A stretch of DNA of 64,000 nt from Sediminibacterium sp. (GTDB lineage Bacteria > Bacteroidota > Bacteroidia > B-17B0 > Aurantibacillaceae), in assembly GCA_030054095.1 (NCBI GenBank), contig JASGCO010000008.1, forward strand, positions 80,529 to 144,528, in the 5' to 3' direction. Shown here one piece after another: positions 55,353-64,000 of this stretch. Within the stretch, counting starts at the first letter, position 1; the number at the start of each line of letters is the position of its first letter. Position numbers and translations under genes: made by a program. The notes beneath the pieces are model-generated. The model was not told the DNA's origin and made no database searches. It saw only the letters and a program-made list of their open reading frames with translations.

Positions 55353-56401
55353 ATTGCTTTACGCCGTTTTTTTAAAACTGAAAAATCTATCTTTTTATTG
55401 ATCAGAACAAGATAGCCAATTATACTCGGAACCACAATGTTGATAAGCCATAGCAATACCGATACTAACGCCAGAAGCGATACAGCAACCCCCAGATCTT
55501 TAAACACCACCAGCGCAATAGCCACACGAATGGCCGCTTCCAGAAAACTAACCATGGGAATGGTAGTGGTAATAAAAAAATAAATGGCAATGTTTATAAA
55601 CAGAACTAATGAAAACGCTGCTCCAGCACAACTTAATAACAAGGCCATTTGTAAGGCAAAAATGGCGTAGCGGAGTACAGAAAAACCAAACAGAAAAAAA
55701 ATGCTATTAAGCGAAAAGGTATAATTAAAGTGCGATTCACCTTCCTGTTTCAGTACACGCTTTATAACAAATTGCAAAATCCGTCCGGTGTTAAAAAAAC
55801 ACCAGCCAAATACCAGTAACAATACACCACCGCCAATCCCTCCCGCGTATTTTATCCAGGCCAGATCACCTGTAAAGGCCTGAGTTTTATAATACATGGC
55901 TAGCAGGCCCAAAATAATGGTAATGCTTAACTGAAACATGCCGTTAATAAAATGCAATACGGTTATGCTTATTCTGTTTTCAGGTTTAAAGAATAAAATC
56001 TTGGCTAAGAATTCAGTGGCCCGCCCAGGTGCCAGATTTCCGGCAAACACACCGCTATATACCGAACGTTGCGCCCCGGCAAAAGTAATATGCTCTACTG
56101 GTTTGGTGATGTGCCGCCATTTCAGGGATTCAATCCCCCAGTTAAACGGCATTAGTAAAAATGCCGATACTACCAACAGAAGGGCTGATGGTGTTAAAAA
56201 GGTGGCCTTTAGTAAGGGGAGTTGTTCCGGCCCCAGATCATTTTTTAAGCGCCAGTAAATCACCCAGAAACTAAGGAGTCCCACTGCCAGTTTAAGACTA
56301 AATGAAAGTATTTTTTTCGCGGGTTTCAAAGGTTCAAATTTACACTTTATCAAAAGCCAACTTAAAGTGAGCAGTAATTTGTTAATAATACCTCGCAACA
56401 A
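55349..56401 (-). CDS. UPF0104/LPG-synthase-like (flippase-domain) membrane protein
   Basis: About 350 residues with roughly eight TM helices. The conserved signature RSVYSGVFAGNLAPGRATEF (about 110-130) is the 'G...P.r.GE' motif of the lysylphosphatidylglycerol synthase TM/UPF0104 family. Members move or modify lipids; in Bacteroidota they often sit beside GT2 genes, as here. No ATG lies near the start: a TTG at 56401 opens the frame, and a TTG further in (before the run KPAKKILSF) is an alternative. It is divergent from ruvC. Confidence 0.8.
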   Translation of the reverse strand: MLRGIINKLLLTLSWLLIKCKFEPLKPAKKILSFSLKLAVGLLSFWVIYWRLKNDLGPEQLPLLKATFLTPSALLLVVSAFLLMPFNWGIESLKWRHITKPVEHITFAGAQRSVYSGVFAGNLAPGRATEFLAKILFFKPENRISITVLHFINGMFQLSITIILGLLAMYYKTQAFTGDLAWIKYAGGIGGGVLLLVFGWCFFNTGRILQFVIKRVLKQEGESHFNYTFSLNSIFFLFGFSVLRYAIFALQMALLLSCAGAAFSLVLFINIAIYFFITTTIPMVSFLEAAIRVAIALVVFKDLGVAVSLLALVSVLLWLINIVVPSIIGYLVLINKKIDFSVLKKRRKAI

Positions 56402-56438
56402 GTAAGGGGAAGCAAATCTGAATATGCATTCGTTAAGG

Positions 56439-56446
56439 TATCTTTG
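56439..56446 (+). promoter_or_regulatory. -7 box for ruvC
   Basis: TATCTTTG matches TAnnTTTG exactly, with a 36-nt gap to the ATG at 56483. It lies in the divergent gap between the flippase-like gene and ruvC. Confidence 0.55.
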
Positions 56447-56482
56447 TCAGCAACGGAAACGTGTTTGTCAGTAGAAACAGTT

Positions 56483-57064
56483 ATGATTGCAAAAGCAGTA
56501 ACATCACAAAGTAAAGACAGGATTATTCTGGGCATAGATCCGGGAACCATTGTGATGGGTTACGGTATTATTCATATCCGTCCGGCAGGGCCCGAAGTAC
56601 TGGGAATTGGTGTTATAAAACTGGATAAATACGATGACCACGCGGTTCGTTTAAAAAAAATATTTGAGCGTACAGTAGGTATTATTGACGAGTTTCATCC
56701 CGATGAACTGGCCATTGAAGCGCCCTTTTTCGGTAAGAACGTGCAAAGTATGCTAAAACTGGGTCGCGCACAGGGTGTGGCCATTGCTGCCGCGCTGAGT
56801 CGTGATTTGCCGGTGGCGGAATATTCGCCAAAAAAAATAAAAATGAGTATCACCGGAAACGGAAATGCTAGTAAAGAACAAGTGGCGGCCATGTTGAAGC
56901 AGTTACTGAAAACCGATGTGGAACACAAGTACCACGATGCTACCGATGCCCTGGGCGCTGCCATGTGTCATTATTACCAGAATAAACAAGGACAAACCAA
57001 CGGTAAAAAAAGTTACAGCGGCTGGAAAGCCTTTTTATCAGATAATCCCGACAGAAAGGGTTAG
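56483..57064 (+). CDS. ruvC: Holliday junction resolvase RuvC
   Basis: 193 residues from the ATG at 56483; the earlier TTG at 56444 overlaps the promoter. Acidic catalytic residues are in place: IILGIDPGTIVMGYG (first Asp), DELAIEAPFFGKNVQS (Glu), and HKYHDATDALGAAMCH (last Asp pair). RuvC dimers cut four-way junctions moved by RuvAB during recombination repair. It is a single gene here; ruvA and ruvB are not in the window. Confidence 0.97.
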   Translation: MIAKAVTSQSKDRIILGIDPGTIVMGYGIIHIRPAGPEVLGIGVIKLDKYDDHAVRLKKIFERTVGIIDEFHPDELAIEAPFFGKNVQSMLKLGRAQGVAIAAALSRDLPVAEYSPKKIKMSITGNGNASKEQVAAMLKQLLKTDVEHKYHDATDALGAAMCHYYQNKQGQTNGKKSYSGWKAFLSDNPDRKG

Positions 57065-57189
57065 GGGAGGTCAAAACCTCGGTGCCCGGAACGTAGTTTT
57101 GTTGTTGAATTAACCGTATAATAAATCGGCAATAAATCAATATCTTAGTGTGAACCAAACAGATTTTATCGTTTACAACCGAACAACCG

Positions 57190-60100
57190 ATGAAAACTAA
57201 TTCCAAAAAGGCTGAGAATGAATCACGGACTTCTATCCAAAGTGACGGAACAAAACAAAGTGTTTCCGGAACAGTATTTGAAGATAACAGGGAAAGTACG
57301 CGTCAGCAATCTGCTATCCAAAAAATGGCGAATGATAGCGCAAGGATTGTATCACCATTAAATACAGCAGAAGTGCCAAAACCACCTCAGCTACAAAATA
57401 ATCGGAATAATTCAGCACCGTCAATTGTACAAAAGCAGGCAACTGTTCAAAAAGCGAATGGGTTGCCTGAAGGACTTCAGAACGGAATAGAACAGTTGTC
57501 TGGTATTGGTATGGAAGATGTAAAAGTCCATTACAATTCCTCAAAACCAGCACAGTTTAAAGCGCATGCGTTCGCCAGAGGAAACGAAATACATTTGGGG
57601 GCAGGACAGGAAAAGCACTTACCACACGAAGCATGGCATATTGTTCAGCAAAAACAGGGTAGGGTAAAACCTACGGTACAACTGAAAGATAATACAAATG
57701 TAAATGATGATGCTGGTTTAGAACAGGAGGCGGATGTAATGGGAGCTAAAGCCATGCAATTAAAATCAACCGGAGATGGAGTAGAATCGGCTAAAGTGGT
57801 AAATAACATGTCGGGTACTGCTCAGCTCAGAAAACGGGATGCGATAGAGTATCTGGAAAATGTGGTAAGGGGTTACGATAATTACATAAATCCGGGGAAA
57901 TTAAAGAGGTCACGTTTGCAGATGGAACAAGATTTTTTATTTAATGATAGGAGTCTCGATATCTTTAAAAACTTTAGAAATATATTAAATCTCGATGACA
58001 GACTCGAACCGATTCATACAAAAATGAATAATCTTGAAACGCTATATTCTTCTCCTTATACGCTAAGTAATGATGTGAAAAATTATGTCAGACAGCAGCT
58101 TGCTTACACTATTCAGAGGGTATTAAACAGTCTTAATTTTTTAGTAGGTGGAAATAGAAGGCGGTTTCTTAATTTATGGAATACCGGGTATAACCAACAG
58201 CATTACGCATACATAACAAAACCATTGGTGAATGAAATACTGGCCGGATCAGTCAAAGATCCCGATGTATTAAAAGAAAAGAAGGAAAAAGATCAGTCGG
58301 GATTGGAAAAATGGTTTCAAACGCCTCTAGACAAAAAGAAAACGACCCCAAGTGAAAAAATTGTGAAAATGATTAAGATGGGCGATGTGATGGGTAGTGA
58401 ATTACCTGAGGATTATTGGGTAGCAATGAAACAGTTTTTTGTTCACACCGCTAATTTTAAACCAGTTAATCATCAGGGCAGAGATATGCAGGAAAAGGAA
58501 GGGGGCGGTTATTTCCGGAGTACAGATAATATTATTAAAAATTATTACCGGGATGAGTTAAGCAAAAGTATTGAAAGGGAGGATGAGGGCGCAACCAGTG
58601 GAAAAACAATACGTGCGGTTAATTCAGCTTCTTTTAGGGAGCTTGGAAAAAAAGGGAAACTTAGTTCTACCCATATTAACAGAAGGGAATTTTCGATTGC
58701 AAAAGACCCTACCATGAACGCTGCCATGTATCCGAGTTCGCAGGGTTCTCATACCGGTTCGCTTGGCGTACTTACTAATTCGGTTAAAACATTGCGTCAG
58801 GTAGTAAAACTAAAAAATGGGCGGCGAAGGAATAAGCAGACACTCGTAGGTAAGGAGATAGATGAGTTAACGGGTATCGTAAACCCACTGTTGCTGCAAG
58901 GAGCAACATCCGGAAATTATCATGATTTGCTTTTAACTAACAGGGGTGAAGTGGTAAGGGAAGTGACCGAATGGTTAAACGCACAGAAGTATATGCGGGA
59001 AATCGGACTCGAAGCGATTCAGTCAGCGGAACACGCCAGTATCATTTTTACAAAAAGCGGAGTAAGCGATAAAAATGAAAAGGAGTGGCGTGATACATTT
59101 ATGAATGCCTTTAATGATGCCGCGAACAAACTAAAACTGGCTACCCGTATATCTCGCCGTAGTAGTTTCGGGTTTATTTACCCTACCGCTTCCTCAGTTG
59201 GCGGTCCTGTGAGGATATGGCCGGGACTTGTTCCGGCTCCTATTATAAAAAGCATATTAAAAAATACCCTTATACTGATCCGGAATGCTGAAACCAAGAG
59301 CGGTAAGCAAAAAGAACTAGATCCTACTATTAATTTTAAGGCGGGTGATGTTCAACTTCATGTGGAGGCTTTAAAAACGGCTGTTTTATACGCGAATACA
59401 GCCCTTAAAAACGCGAAGACAAGAGCTAACGCGGATCGTATGTACATGTGGATTTTAACCCGCTTAAAACGGAATCTCGAAAAGGCAAAGTTTCTTTTAA
59501 ACATAAATGTATCCGATGGAACAAAGTCTCCCCGATTTTATGAAAGGCATTTTCAAAAATCAGGATTGGTGATTGAAAACCTTATGGAATATTCGTACCT
59601 CTTTACCGCTTTTACAAAGCGGAAAACAGAAGGAAATGATGAGGGGTATAAAAATTACGCGGCCCGCAGCCTTTTCACCTCCACAAAAGAAAAGCAGGAT
59701 TATCAGAGTGGCAAGAAGCAAATGGCAGTTTTTTATCTGGATAGTGGTATGCAGGCTATTGTTGCCGCCAATTTGTTATCCAGGGAACAACTTACTAAAA
59801 AGGGACCTCTTACCTATCACGATATCAATAGTTATTTTGAATACAGCACGGTAAACGAAAGTAATCTCAATCTGGAAAAGTTCGATTCGAAAGTGGATAA
59901 GGCTCCTGATATTATTTCCGTGGATCTCAATCCTGTTTTAACGGCAAAGGGTCAGCAGATACATGAGCCAGAAAACGAACTTGAAAAATACAAGGAATCT
60001 GGAACAAAGCAAAAAACGATACCCATTATTGACGTTACCAATTCTACCTTATCGAAGGCGGCTAAACTCGATTTGGGATTAAAGTACGAAAACTATATTA

Positions 60101-61842
60101 TTCTGGAAAGTCTGTCGAAACACCAGCAACTGGGCGCCGATAAATTTACAATGGGGCGGTTGGTAGCCGTGGGCACGGAAGCATTTATCAAAAACGCGGA
60201 TAAAATTGTGAAACCCATTGCTAACGATGCGGGAGACGAACTCTGGCTAACCTATGCCCGTCAGATGGACGAGGTGTATTATGGGGCATTAAATGAAAGC
60301 GAACGCCTTAATTATTTTGTAAAACAAGCCGGACATTACGACGAGTTTATGAACATAATGGGATACGTTAAAGAATGGAGCGAATACAGTCAGCTATTTA
60401 AGCAAAAAGATAAACAACCGGAAGAAGATAAAATAAAGGAAGCTATGGAATTAGTGCAAAGGGTATTTGATGTTTATGTTAAACGCAAAAAGGAAAACAG
60501 CGAGCCGGAGCGCCTGAAACTGGCATTAGAAAGTTTGCCTTCATCTGATCGCCGTGGATTAACTGACAGGACGAAACAAACCTCTGCAAGCTCCTCAAAA
60601 CAAGAAACACCGGTTAGTGAATATAGGGTAACAAATGTTACAAGAACAGGTATTTCCAATGCCGGTAATACCTGTTATATTTCTTCCGGACTCAATATGC
60701 TGGCGTTTTCGCCTTACGGTGGCTTTTTACGTTTTCAGGTTCAGGAAGATGATTCCCATGCCGCGCTGAGGCTTATCATGAATACAATCGTAGGTAAAAT
60801 TCGAGCAGGTGTTTTGGTGCAAAAAGCGGAAATTAAAAAATTACTTGGCGAACTGGATGCGCGAGGGTTACTACCGCCGCCATCCTTTAACGATGTAGCA
60901 CTTGGTATGAACAGTCAAACCGCGCAGCATGACCCGAATGAAGTGTTTTTCAGAAAAATACTGGATTATTTTAAACTGAAAGAAACCGGTAAATATAGTT
61001 TACGCAGTACTTATCACACAAAAATGACCGGCCTTAACCATCAGGAACATGACTTGATACCGCAGGACTACAGTCAACCGGACCATAATGGGAAAATAAC
61101 AGAAACCAATACCGGCGATATCGCGCTCGAATTACCAATCGCGCGCCGCAGAAGTTTAACGGGGATTTTGCAAAGTTATTTCAGTGTAGAGCAGATTCAG
61201 GGTGTAAAATACCGGAGCCATGATGATAAAGTAAAGTCCGGGCCCGCTTTACGTAACATTACATTGGGGAATGAACTACCCCGTGTTATCAGTATTACCT
61301 TACAACGCTGGCTCGAAGGAGAGAAAGATGAATCGGAAGTGGATATGCCAACTACATTTGTGTTAAATGGATGGATTTACCGCCTGGATAATGTGGTGTA
61401 TCATCATGGCGCCAGTCCCGATTCAGGACACTATACTTCAAGTAACCGCGTTGCTGGCACATCCAACTGGCAATACCGAGATGATAGTTTGGTAGGTAAT
61501 GATGTAGATTTTCAAAGGCGGAAAAATACAGGGTATATCTATACTTATACACGTGCTGTAGAAAATAAAGGGCAGGATGTGAGGCATGATCGTCTGGATA
61601 TAAAGGATCCGGGAAGTGCTATGGCAGAGATTGGTGGATTGAAGCTCTTTCGTTTGAAAAATGATTCGGTTTTTTATGATTTTCAGCAGCCCGGAAAGAA
61701 AACGCAATTAAAGGCTGGTACTAAGTTAATCCCTTCTTTTGGGAGTATGCATCAGGAATTTGTAATTGTGTTTATAGAGTTATCTTCAGGCGTTTTGCAA
61801 AAGGGATATGTAAAATTATCTGATGTGGAACCGGACCGGTAA
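57190..61842 (+). CDS. DUF4157 (eCIS-core) multidomain effector with USP deubiquitinase
   Basis: 1550 residues; no signal peptide, TM helix or T9SS tail. (a) A low-complexity N-terminus leads into a DUF4157 segment (about 92-155): VKVHYNSSKPAQFKAHAFA, then H146-E-A-W-H150-IVQQ, the HExxH signature of eCIS-associated toxins. (b) Residues about 200-780 are helical and unknown. (c) Residues about 780-1060 carry a fold-type I PLP-enzyme motif set: S852-G-M, D948 (IPIIDVTNST) and K977 (ESLSKHQQLGAD). (d) A USP/C19 domain (about 1153-1455) has C1162 in GNTCYISSGLNMLA, H1414 in SGHYTSS and D1431 in WQYRDDS; H to D is 17 residues as in human USP7. The zinc-finger CxxC pairs are absent. (e) A short beta-rich tail follows. 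A host-directed injected effector is the inference. Confidence 0.85.
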   Translation: MKTNSKKAENESRTSIQSDGTKQSVSGTVFEDNRESTRQQSAIQKMANDSARIVSPLNTAEVPKPPQLQNNRNNSAPSIVQKQATVQKANGLPEGLQNGIEQLSGIGMEDVKVHYNSSKPAQFKAHAFARGNEIHLGAGQEKHLPHEAWHIVQQKQGRVKPTVQLKDNTNVNDDAGLEQEADVMGAKAMQLKSTGDGVESAKVVNNMSGTAQLRKRDAIEYLENVVRGYDNYINPGKLKRSRLQMEQDFLFNDRSLDIFKNFRNILNLDDRLEPIHTKMNNLETLYSSPYTLSNDVKNYVRQQLAYTIQRVLNSLNFLVGGNRRRFLNLWNTGYNQQHYAYITKPLVNEILAGSVKDPDVLKEKKEKDQSGLEKWFQTPLDKKKTTPSEKIVKMIKMGDVMGSELPEDYWVAMKQFFVHTANFKPVNHQGRDMQEKEGGGYFRSTDNIIKNYYRDELSKSIEREDEGATSGKTIRAVNSASFRELGKKGKLSSTHINRREFSIAKDPTMNAAMYPSSQGSHTGSLGVLTNSVKTLRQVVKLKNGRRRNKQTLVGKEIDELTGIVNPLLLQGATSGNYHDLLLTNRGEVVREVTEWLNAQKYMREIGLEAIQSAEHASIIFTKSGVSDKNEKEWRDTFMNAFNDAANKLKLATRISRRSSFGFIYPTASSVGGPVRIWPGLVPAPIIKSILKNTLILIRNAETKSGKQKELDPTINFKAGDVQLHVEALKTAVLYANTALKNAKTRANADRMYMWILTRLKRNLEKAKFLLNINVSDGTKSPRFYERHFQKSGLVIENLMEYSYLFTAFTKRKTEGNDEGYKNYAARSLFTSTKEKQDYQSGKKQMAVFYLDSGMQAIVAANLLSREQLTKKGPLTYHDINSYFEYSTVNESNLNLEKFDSKVDKAPDIISVDLNPVLTAKGQQIHEPENELEKYKESGTKQKTIPIIDVTNSTLSKAAKLDLGLKYENYIILESLSKHQQLGADKFTMGRLVAVGTEAFIKNADKIVKPIANDAGDELWLTYARQMDEVYYGALNESERLNYFVKQAGHYDEFMNIMGYVKEWSEYSQLFKQKDKQPEEDKIKEAMELVQRVFDVYVKRKKENSEPERLKLALESLPSSDRRGLTDRTKQTSASSSKQETPVSEYRVTNVTRTGISNAGNTCYISSGLNMLAFSPYGGFLRFQVQEDDSHAALRLIMNTIVGKIRAGVLVQKAEIKKLLGELDARGLLPPPSFNDVALGMNSQTAQHDPNEVFFRKILDYFKLKETGKYSLRSTYHTKMTGLNHQEHDLIPQDYSQPDHNGKITETNTGDIALELPIARRRSLTGILQSYFSVEQIQGVKYRSHDDKVKSGPALRNITLGNELPRVISITLQRWLEGEKDESEVDMPTTFVLNGWIYRLDNVVYHHGASPDSGHYTSSNRVAGTSNWQYRDDSLVGNDVDFQRRKNTGYIYTYTRAVENKGQDVRHDRLDIKDPGSAMAEIGGLKLFRLKNDSVFYDFQQPGKKTQLKAGTKLIPSFGSMHQEFVIVFIELSSGVLQKGYVKLSDVEPDR

Positions 61843-61870
61843 GTTATTTTTTAACTCTTCGTATTGTAAA

Positions 61871-62045
61871 TTGCCCCGTTTTTTCAGGCGGCCTCCCCTT
61901 AACGGCGCGCGCCTTTTCCAAAGTTCTGAAACTTTGGAAAAAGGTTTCCCGGAACACCGGGGCCGGGCTGTCACTACTCGCTTTTTGCCGAAGGAGGCAA
62001 TCGGCAAAAGAGCTCAAACAGGCCGTTCCATCCCTGGCCGGGGAA
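61871..62045. repeat. GC-rich palindromic element in a 458-bp intergenic region
   Basis: It contains two hairpins. The first pairs CCTTTTCCAAAGTT with AACTTTGGAAAAGG, with one extra A in the right arm (about 61912-61944). The second pairs TTTTGCCGA (61983-61991) with TCGGCAAAA (62001-62009). Short GC-rich blocks (GGCGCGCGCC near 61904, GGCCGGG near 61961 and CCTGGCCGGGG near 62033) surround them. The base composition is far richer in G+C than the flanks. It looks like an interspersed REP/MITE-like repeat. The rest of 61843-62300 holds no gene that I can see. Confidence 0.55.
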
Positions 62046-62300
62046 TAATGCACATGATAAAATAGTTCTGAAAAATGAAGTTGCATTTTTCTGTAAGCTG
62101 GTTCAGTACACAAAAGAATAATACCACTTTATCTGAATGCAACAATTATGTTGCAACCGGTAGTTCCCGGGTTTTTGTTTCCGTTTACTTTTGACACAAA
62201 GGAACGACTTTATACCATTTAGCCTTAAAGTAAACTGCAGTTTTGCTCAAAATGATAAAACGAAGTATTCCGTAATTATTTGTTAAACGTAAAACTTACT

Positions 62301-63419
62301 ATGAAAAAAATCATTTTTATGGCGGCGTTATCCGTTGCCCTGACCAGTCATGCACAAATTGGTGGATTAATAAAAAAAGCGAAAGATAAAGCGACGAAAA
62401 GCGAAGAGCCCGCCGGAACTACTAAAACAGAAGAAAAGACGGTTACTGAAACCAAAGGGAACATCAGTGCTCCGGCAGATGGATTAGATCTGGATTTTGC
62501 AACATTTAATTTAACACCGGCCATCACAATGAACTCATTGCTCTATGGTACGGTGGTGTATCCTGGCGGTTCGTCACGTTTCGAAAATTATACCGCCTCG
62601 TTTATCCCCTATAAAAAGAAGGACGGAACAAATGTAGATGCCATCAGAGACCAGTCGAAATTTTTAAAAGTAAAGGTGTATAAAGGAACCGAGTTTATTG
62701 ATTATTTTGAATACGACGGATCGCAAACATTTGACGATTTAAAACTGCGGAAATTCAACGCGCCTTCTAGTCAGTACAAGAAAAACGGCGAATGGGCAAA
62801 TGGCACCAACGTAGATTTTAAAAAATGGGGAGAAGGTACTTATCGCCTCGAATTTTTTGCAGGTTCAAAACTGTTTTACAATTTTGAATTTGAAGTGTAT
62901 AAATTAACCAATTCTGATCCCTATGCTAAACTGAATGAAATGTATTTGAGCAGAGGCCCATGGAATAAATATGCCTACATGGAACAGGAAAAAAGCGGTA
63001 ACATGATATTTGGATTTTACCTTCAGCACGAACAATTTCAGCCTAACGCGGCCGATCCGAATAAAACCCTGCTGGATGTAAGCTGGACCATTAACATAAC
63101 CAAAGACGGTAAGCCCTTTGCCACCCAATACGATCCTAAAAAGCCACGTAAAGACAAGGTAGAGCGCGCCGCATGGAAAGCAGTATCAACCGCTTTAACA
63201 CTGGCAGGTGGCACAAAACAGGTTCAGTTAGCCGATTTTACGGATGGCACTTACAAAATGGAAGTAAAAGTGGATATGGAAAAGAGTCCACGCCTTTACA
63301 CCTTTAAAGTGGCTAACGGTAAAATCGTGTTAATGGATGAGCAGGACAGAAGTAAAAACACCAACCCTAATCAATTGATAGAAGGATGGAACAATTTTTA
63401 TTGGTTTAAAATGCAATAA
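62301..63419 (+). CDS. Unknown exported protein, 372 residues
   Basis: The ATG at 62301 gives a signal peptide (MKKIIFMAALSVALTSHAQ); the upstream in-frame TTG at 62280 is rejected. A Lys/Thr/Glu-rich linker (about 30-62) precedes two beta-rich halves, each with phrases such as FIDYFEYDGSQTFDDLKL and YKMEVKVDMEKSPRLYTF. I recognise no family. No T9SS tail. It may be periplasmic. It ends before a hairpin terminator. Its position after the effector is probably chance, since the repeat element lies between them. Confidence 0.7.
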   Translation: MKKIIFMAALSVALTSHAQIGGLIKKAKDKATKSEEPAGTTKTEEKTVTETKGNISAPADGLDLDFATFNLTPAITMNSLLYGTVVYPGGSSRFENYTASFIPYKKKDGTNVDAIRDQSKFLKVKVYKGTEFIDYFEYDGSQTFDDLKLRKFNAPSSQYKKNGEWANGTNVDFKKWGEGTYRLEFFAGSKLFYNFEFEVYKLTNSDPYAKLNEMYLSRGPWNKYAYMEQEKSGNMIFGFYLQHEQFQPNAADPNKTLLDVSWTINITKDGKPFATQYDPKKPRKDKVERAAWKAVSTALTLAGGTKQVQLADFTDGTYKMEVKVDMEKSPRLYTFKVANGKIVLMDEQDRSKNTNPNQLIEGWNNFYWFKMQ

Positions 63420-63477
63420 AAGAGAACGAACAAAATGGATATTGTATTTGTCTGTTTAATATCTGTAGAACAAAAAT

Positions 63478-63516
63478 ATCCTGGATTTAAGAAAGTCCGG
63501 GATGTTTGTTTTTTGT
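63478..63516 (+). terminator. Intrinsic terminator after the 372-residue exported protein gene
   Basis: ATCCTGGA (63478-63485) pairs with TCCGGGAT (63496-63503), with one G:T wobble. A T-rich tract (GTTTGTTTTTTG) follows. It lies 58 bp after the stop at 63419. Confidence 0.7.
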
Positions 63517-63710
63517 TAGTTGTGTTTTGTTGTGTAGAAGGTAGCATGACTTAACATGGTAATAAAAAGAAAGCAATCGCTAAATCATTGTTTGTGAATA
63601 AAAGTATGTTCATTCACTATTTTATAGTCAGTAATAAGGAGAGGCGTTTTAGGCTAATGGTTTATGGATTTCTGTTTTACTAATAGATGACTCGACAGAA
63701 ATAGGTAATC

Positions 63711-63977
63711 TCAATAAAGTAACTTTGCTTTGGCAGGAGCTTTAAGATTAAACCAGAAAACATGAATAGGCTCAGAGTCGTCTTGCGTTCCATTTTTGTT
63801 TTCATCGTGTCTGGCAAAAATATACATCGCATCATTTTTTGGATCGTATTGCGATTTAACGACAGAGTAGTCTTTTGGAATAATCTGAAGCCTGTTTACA
63901 CCAGTAGAGTCAAACTGATAAAACCTTCTCAAATCTTTTTTGTTTATTAGACCTCTTTCATAATTAACAAGGTTCTC
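63711..63977 (-). pseudogene. C-terminal fragment of an unknown gene, possibly frameshifted
   Basis: The minus-strand frame is open from just after a TAA at 63980-63978 to the stop at 63711-63713. It lacks an ATG; a TTG at 63932 is the only usual start. The sequence YDPKNDAMYIFARHDENKNG then DSEPIHVFWFNLKAP looks like the end of a real beta-rich protein with a calcium-loop-like DENKNGTQDD. Either the gene is broken near 63980 or the frame shifts there. The window ends 20 bp later, so the upstream part cannot be checked. Confidence 0.4.
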
Positions 63978-64000
63978 TTAGCTAAAAGTCAGTGGTATCA

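Noticed and set aside
57067..57090. Short hairpin GAGGT/ACCTC after ruvC as a terminator
   Set aside because: The stem is only 5 bp and has no T-tract.
57190..61842. RHS or CDI toxin reading of the 1550-residue protein
   Set aside because: There are no YD repeats, filamentous haemagglutinin repeats or pre-toxin motif; the DUF4157 segment and the USP domain explain the ends.

Overview
The window reads as a chromosomal segment from a Bacteroidota bacterium, probably an environmental member of the Flavobacteriia/Bacteroidia side; I cannot place it more finely. The evidence is three proteins with type IX secretion (T9SS) C-terminal sorting domains, a T9SS plug-domain protein, typical lineage families (DUF4293, OstA-like, NA37, reg_prop/Y_Y_Y sensors, PD40 propellers) and promoters with the TAnnTTTG -7 box of the phylum's primary sigma factor.

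Layout. 1-3524 is an LPS-transport/envelope operon (LptF/LptG permease C-terminus, a GT2 glycosyltransferase, an OstA-like protein). 3797-15865 is mostly housekeeping: an antiporter, YceI, an M23/LysM hydrolase, DUF4293, Nudix, a nucleoid-associated protein, an S41 protease, a T9SS plug protein, ArgS and a GT39-like membrane enzyme, with two clear hairpin terminators. 15941-22390 is one giant gene joining a reg_prop/Y_Y_Y sensor, a multi-pass membrane block, two PAS, about four GAF-like domains and a SpoIIE phosphatase. 22586-29199 holds a PD40+SPOR protein, an L,D-transpeptidase-like protein, a methyltransferase, a papain-like protease and a secreted HExxH protease.

29368-38489 is an AT-rich accessory island of small genes of the kind that serve as polymorphic-toxin immunity proteins: two or three SMI1/KNR4 (SUKH) proteins, a MORN/polymer-forming protein, a propeller-like protein, unknowns, and at least one frameshifted remnant. 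No matching toxin is visible. 38866-52250 is a T9SS surface-protein locus: two repeat-rich exported proteins and a GH39-like exported glycosidase flank a reg_prop lipoprotein histidine kinase and its LuxR-type response regulator. Four promoters in 30.9-50.6 kb (the three exported proteins and the first + strand gene of the immunity island) share GGGTCTATT placed exactly 21 bp upstream of a TAnnTTTR -7 box, which suggests a small co-regulated set.

52346-57064 returns to core functions (a cyclic-phosphate receiver-like protein, an OppC-type permease, GT2, an LPG-synthase-like flippase, RuvC). 57190-61842 is the most striking gene: a 1550-residue protein with an N-terminal DUF4157 (eCIS-core) segment, a central region with the motif set of fold-type I PLP enzymes, and a C-terminal USP/C19-type deubiquitinase with a complete Cys-His-Asp triad. 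It has no signal peptide and no T9SS tail, so it looks like a cytoplasmically loaded effector aimed at a eukaryote. After it come a GC-rich palindromic element, a secreted protein of unknown function and a gene remnant at the window end.
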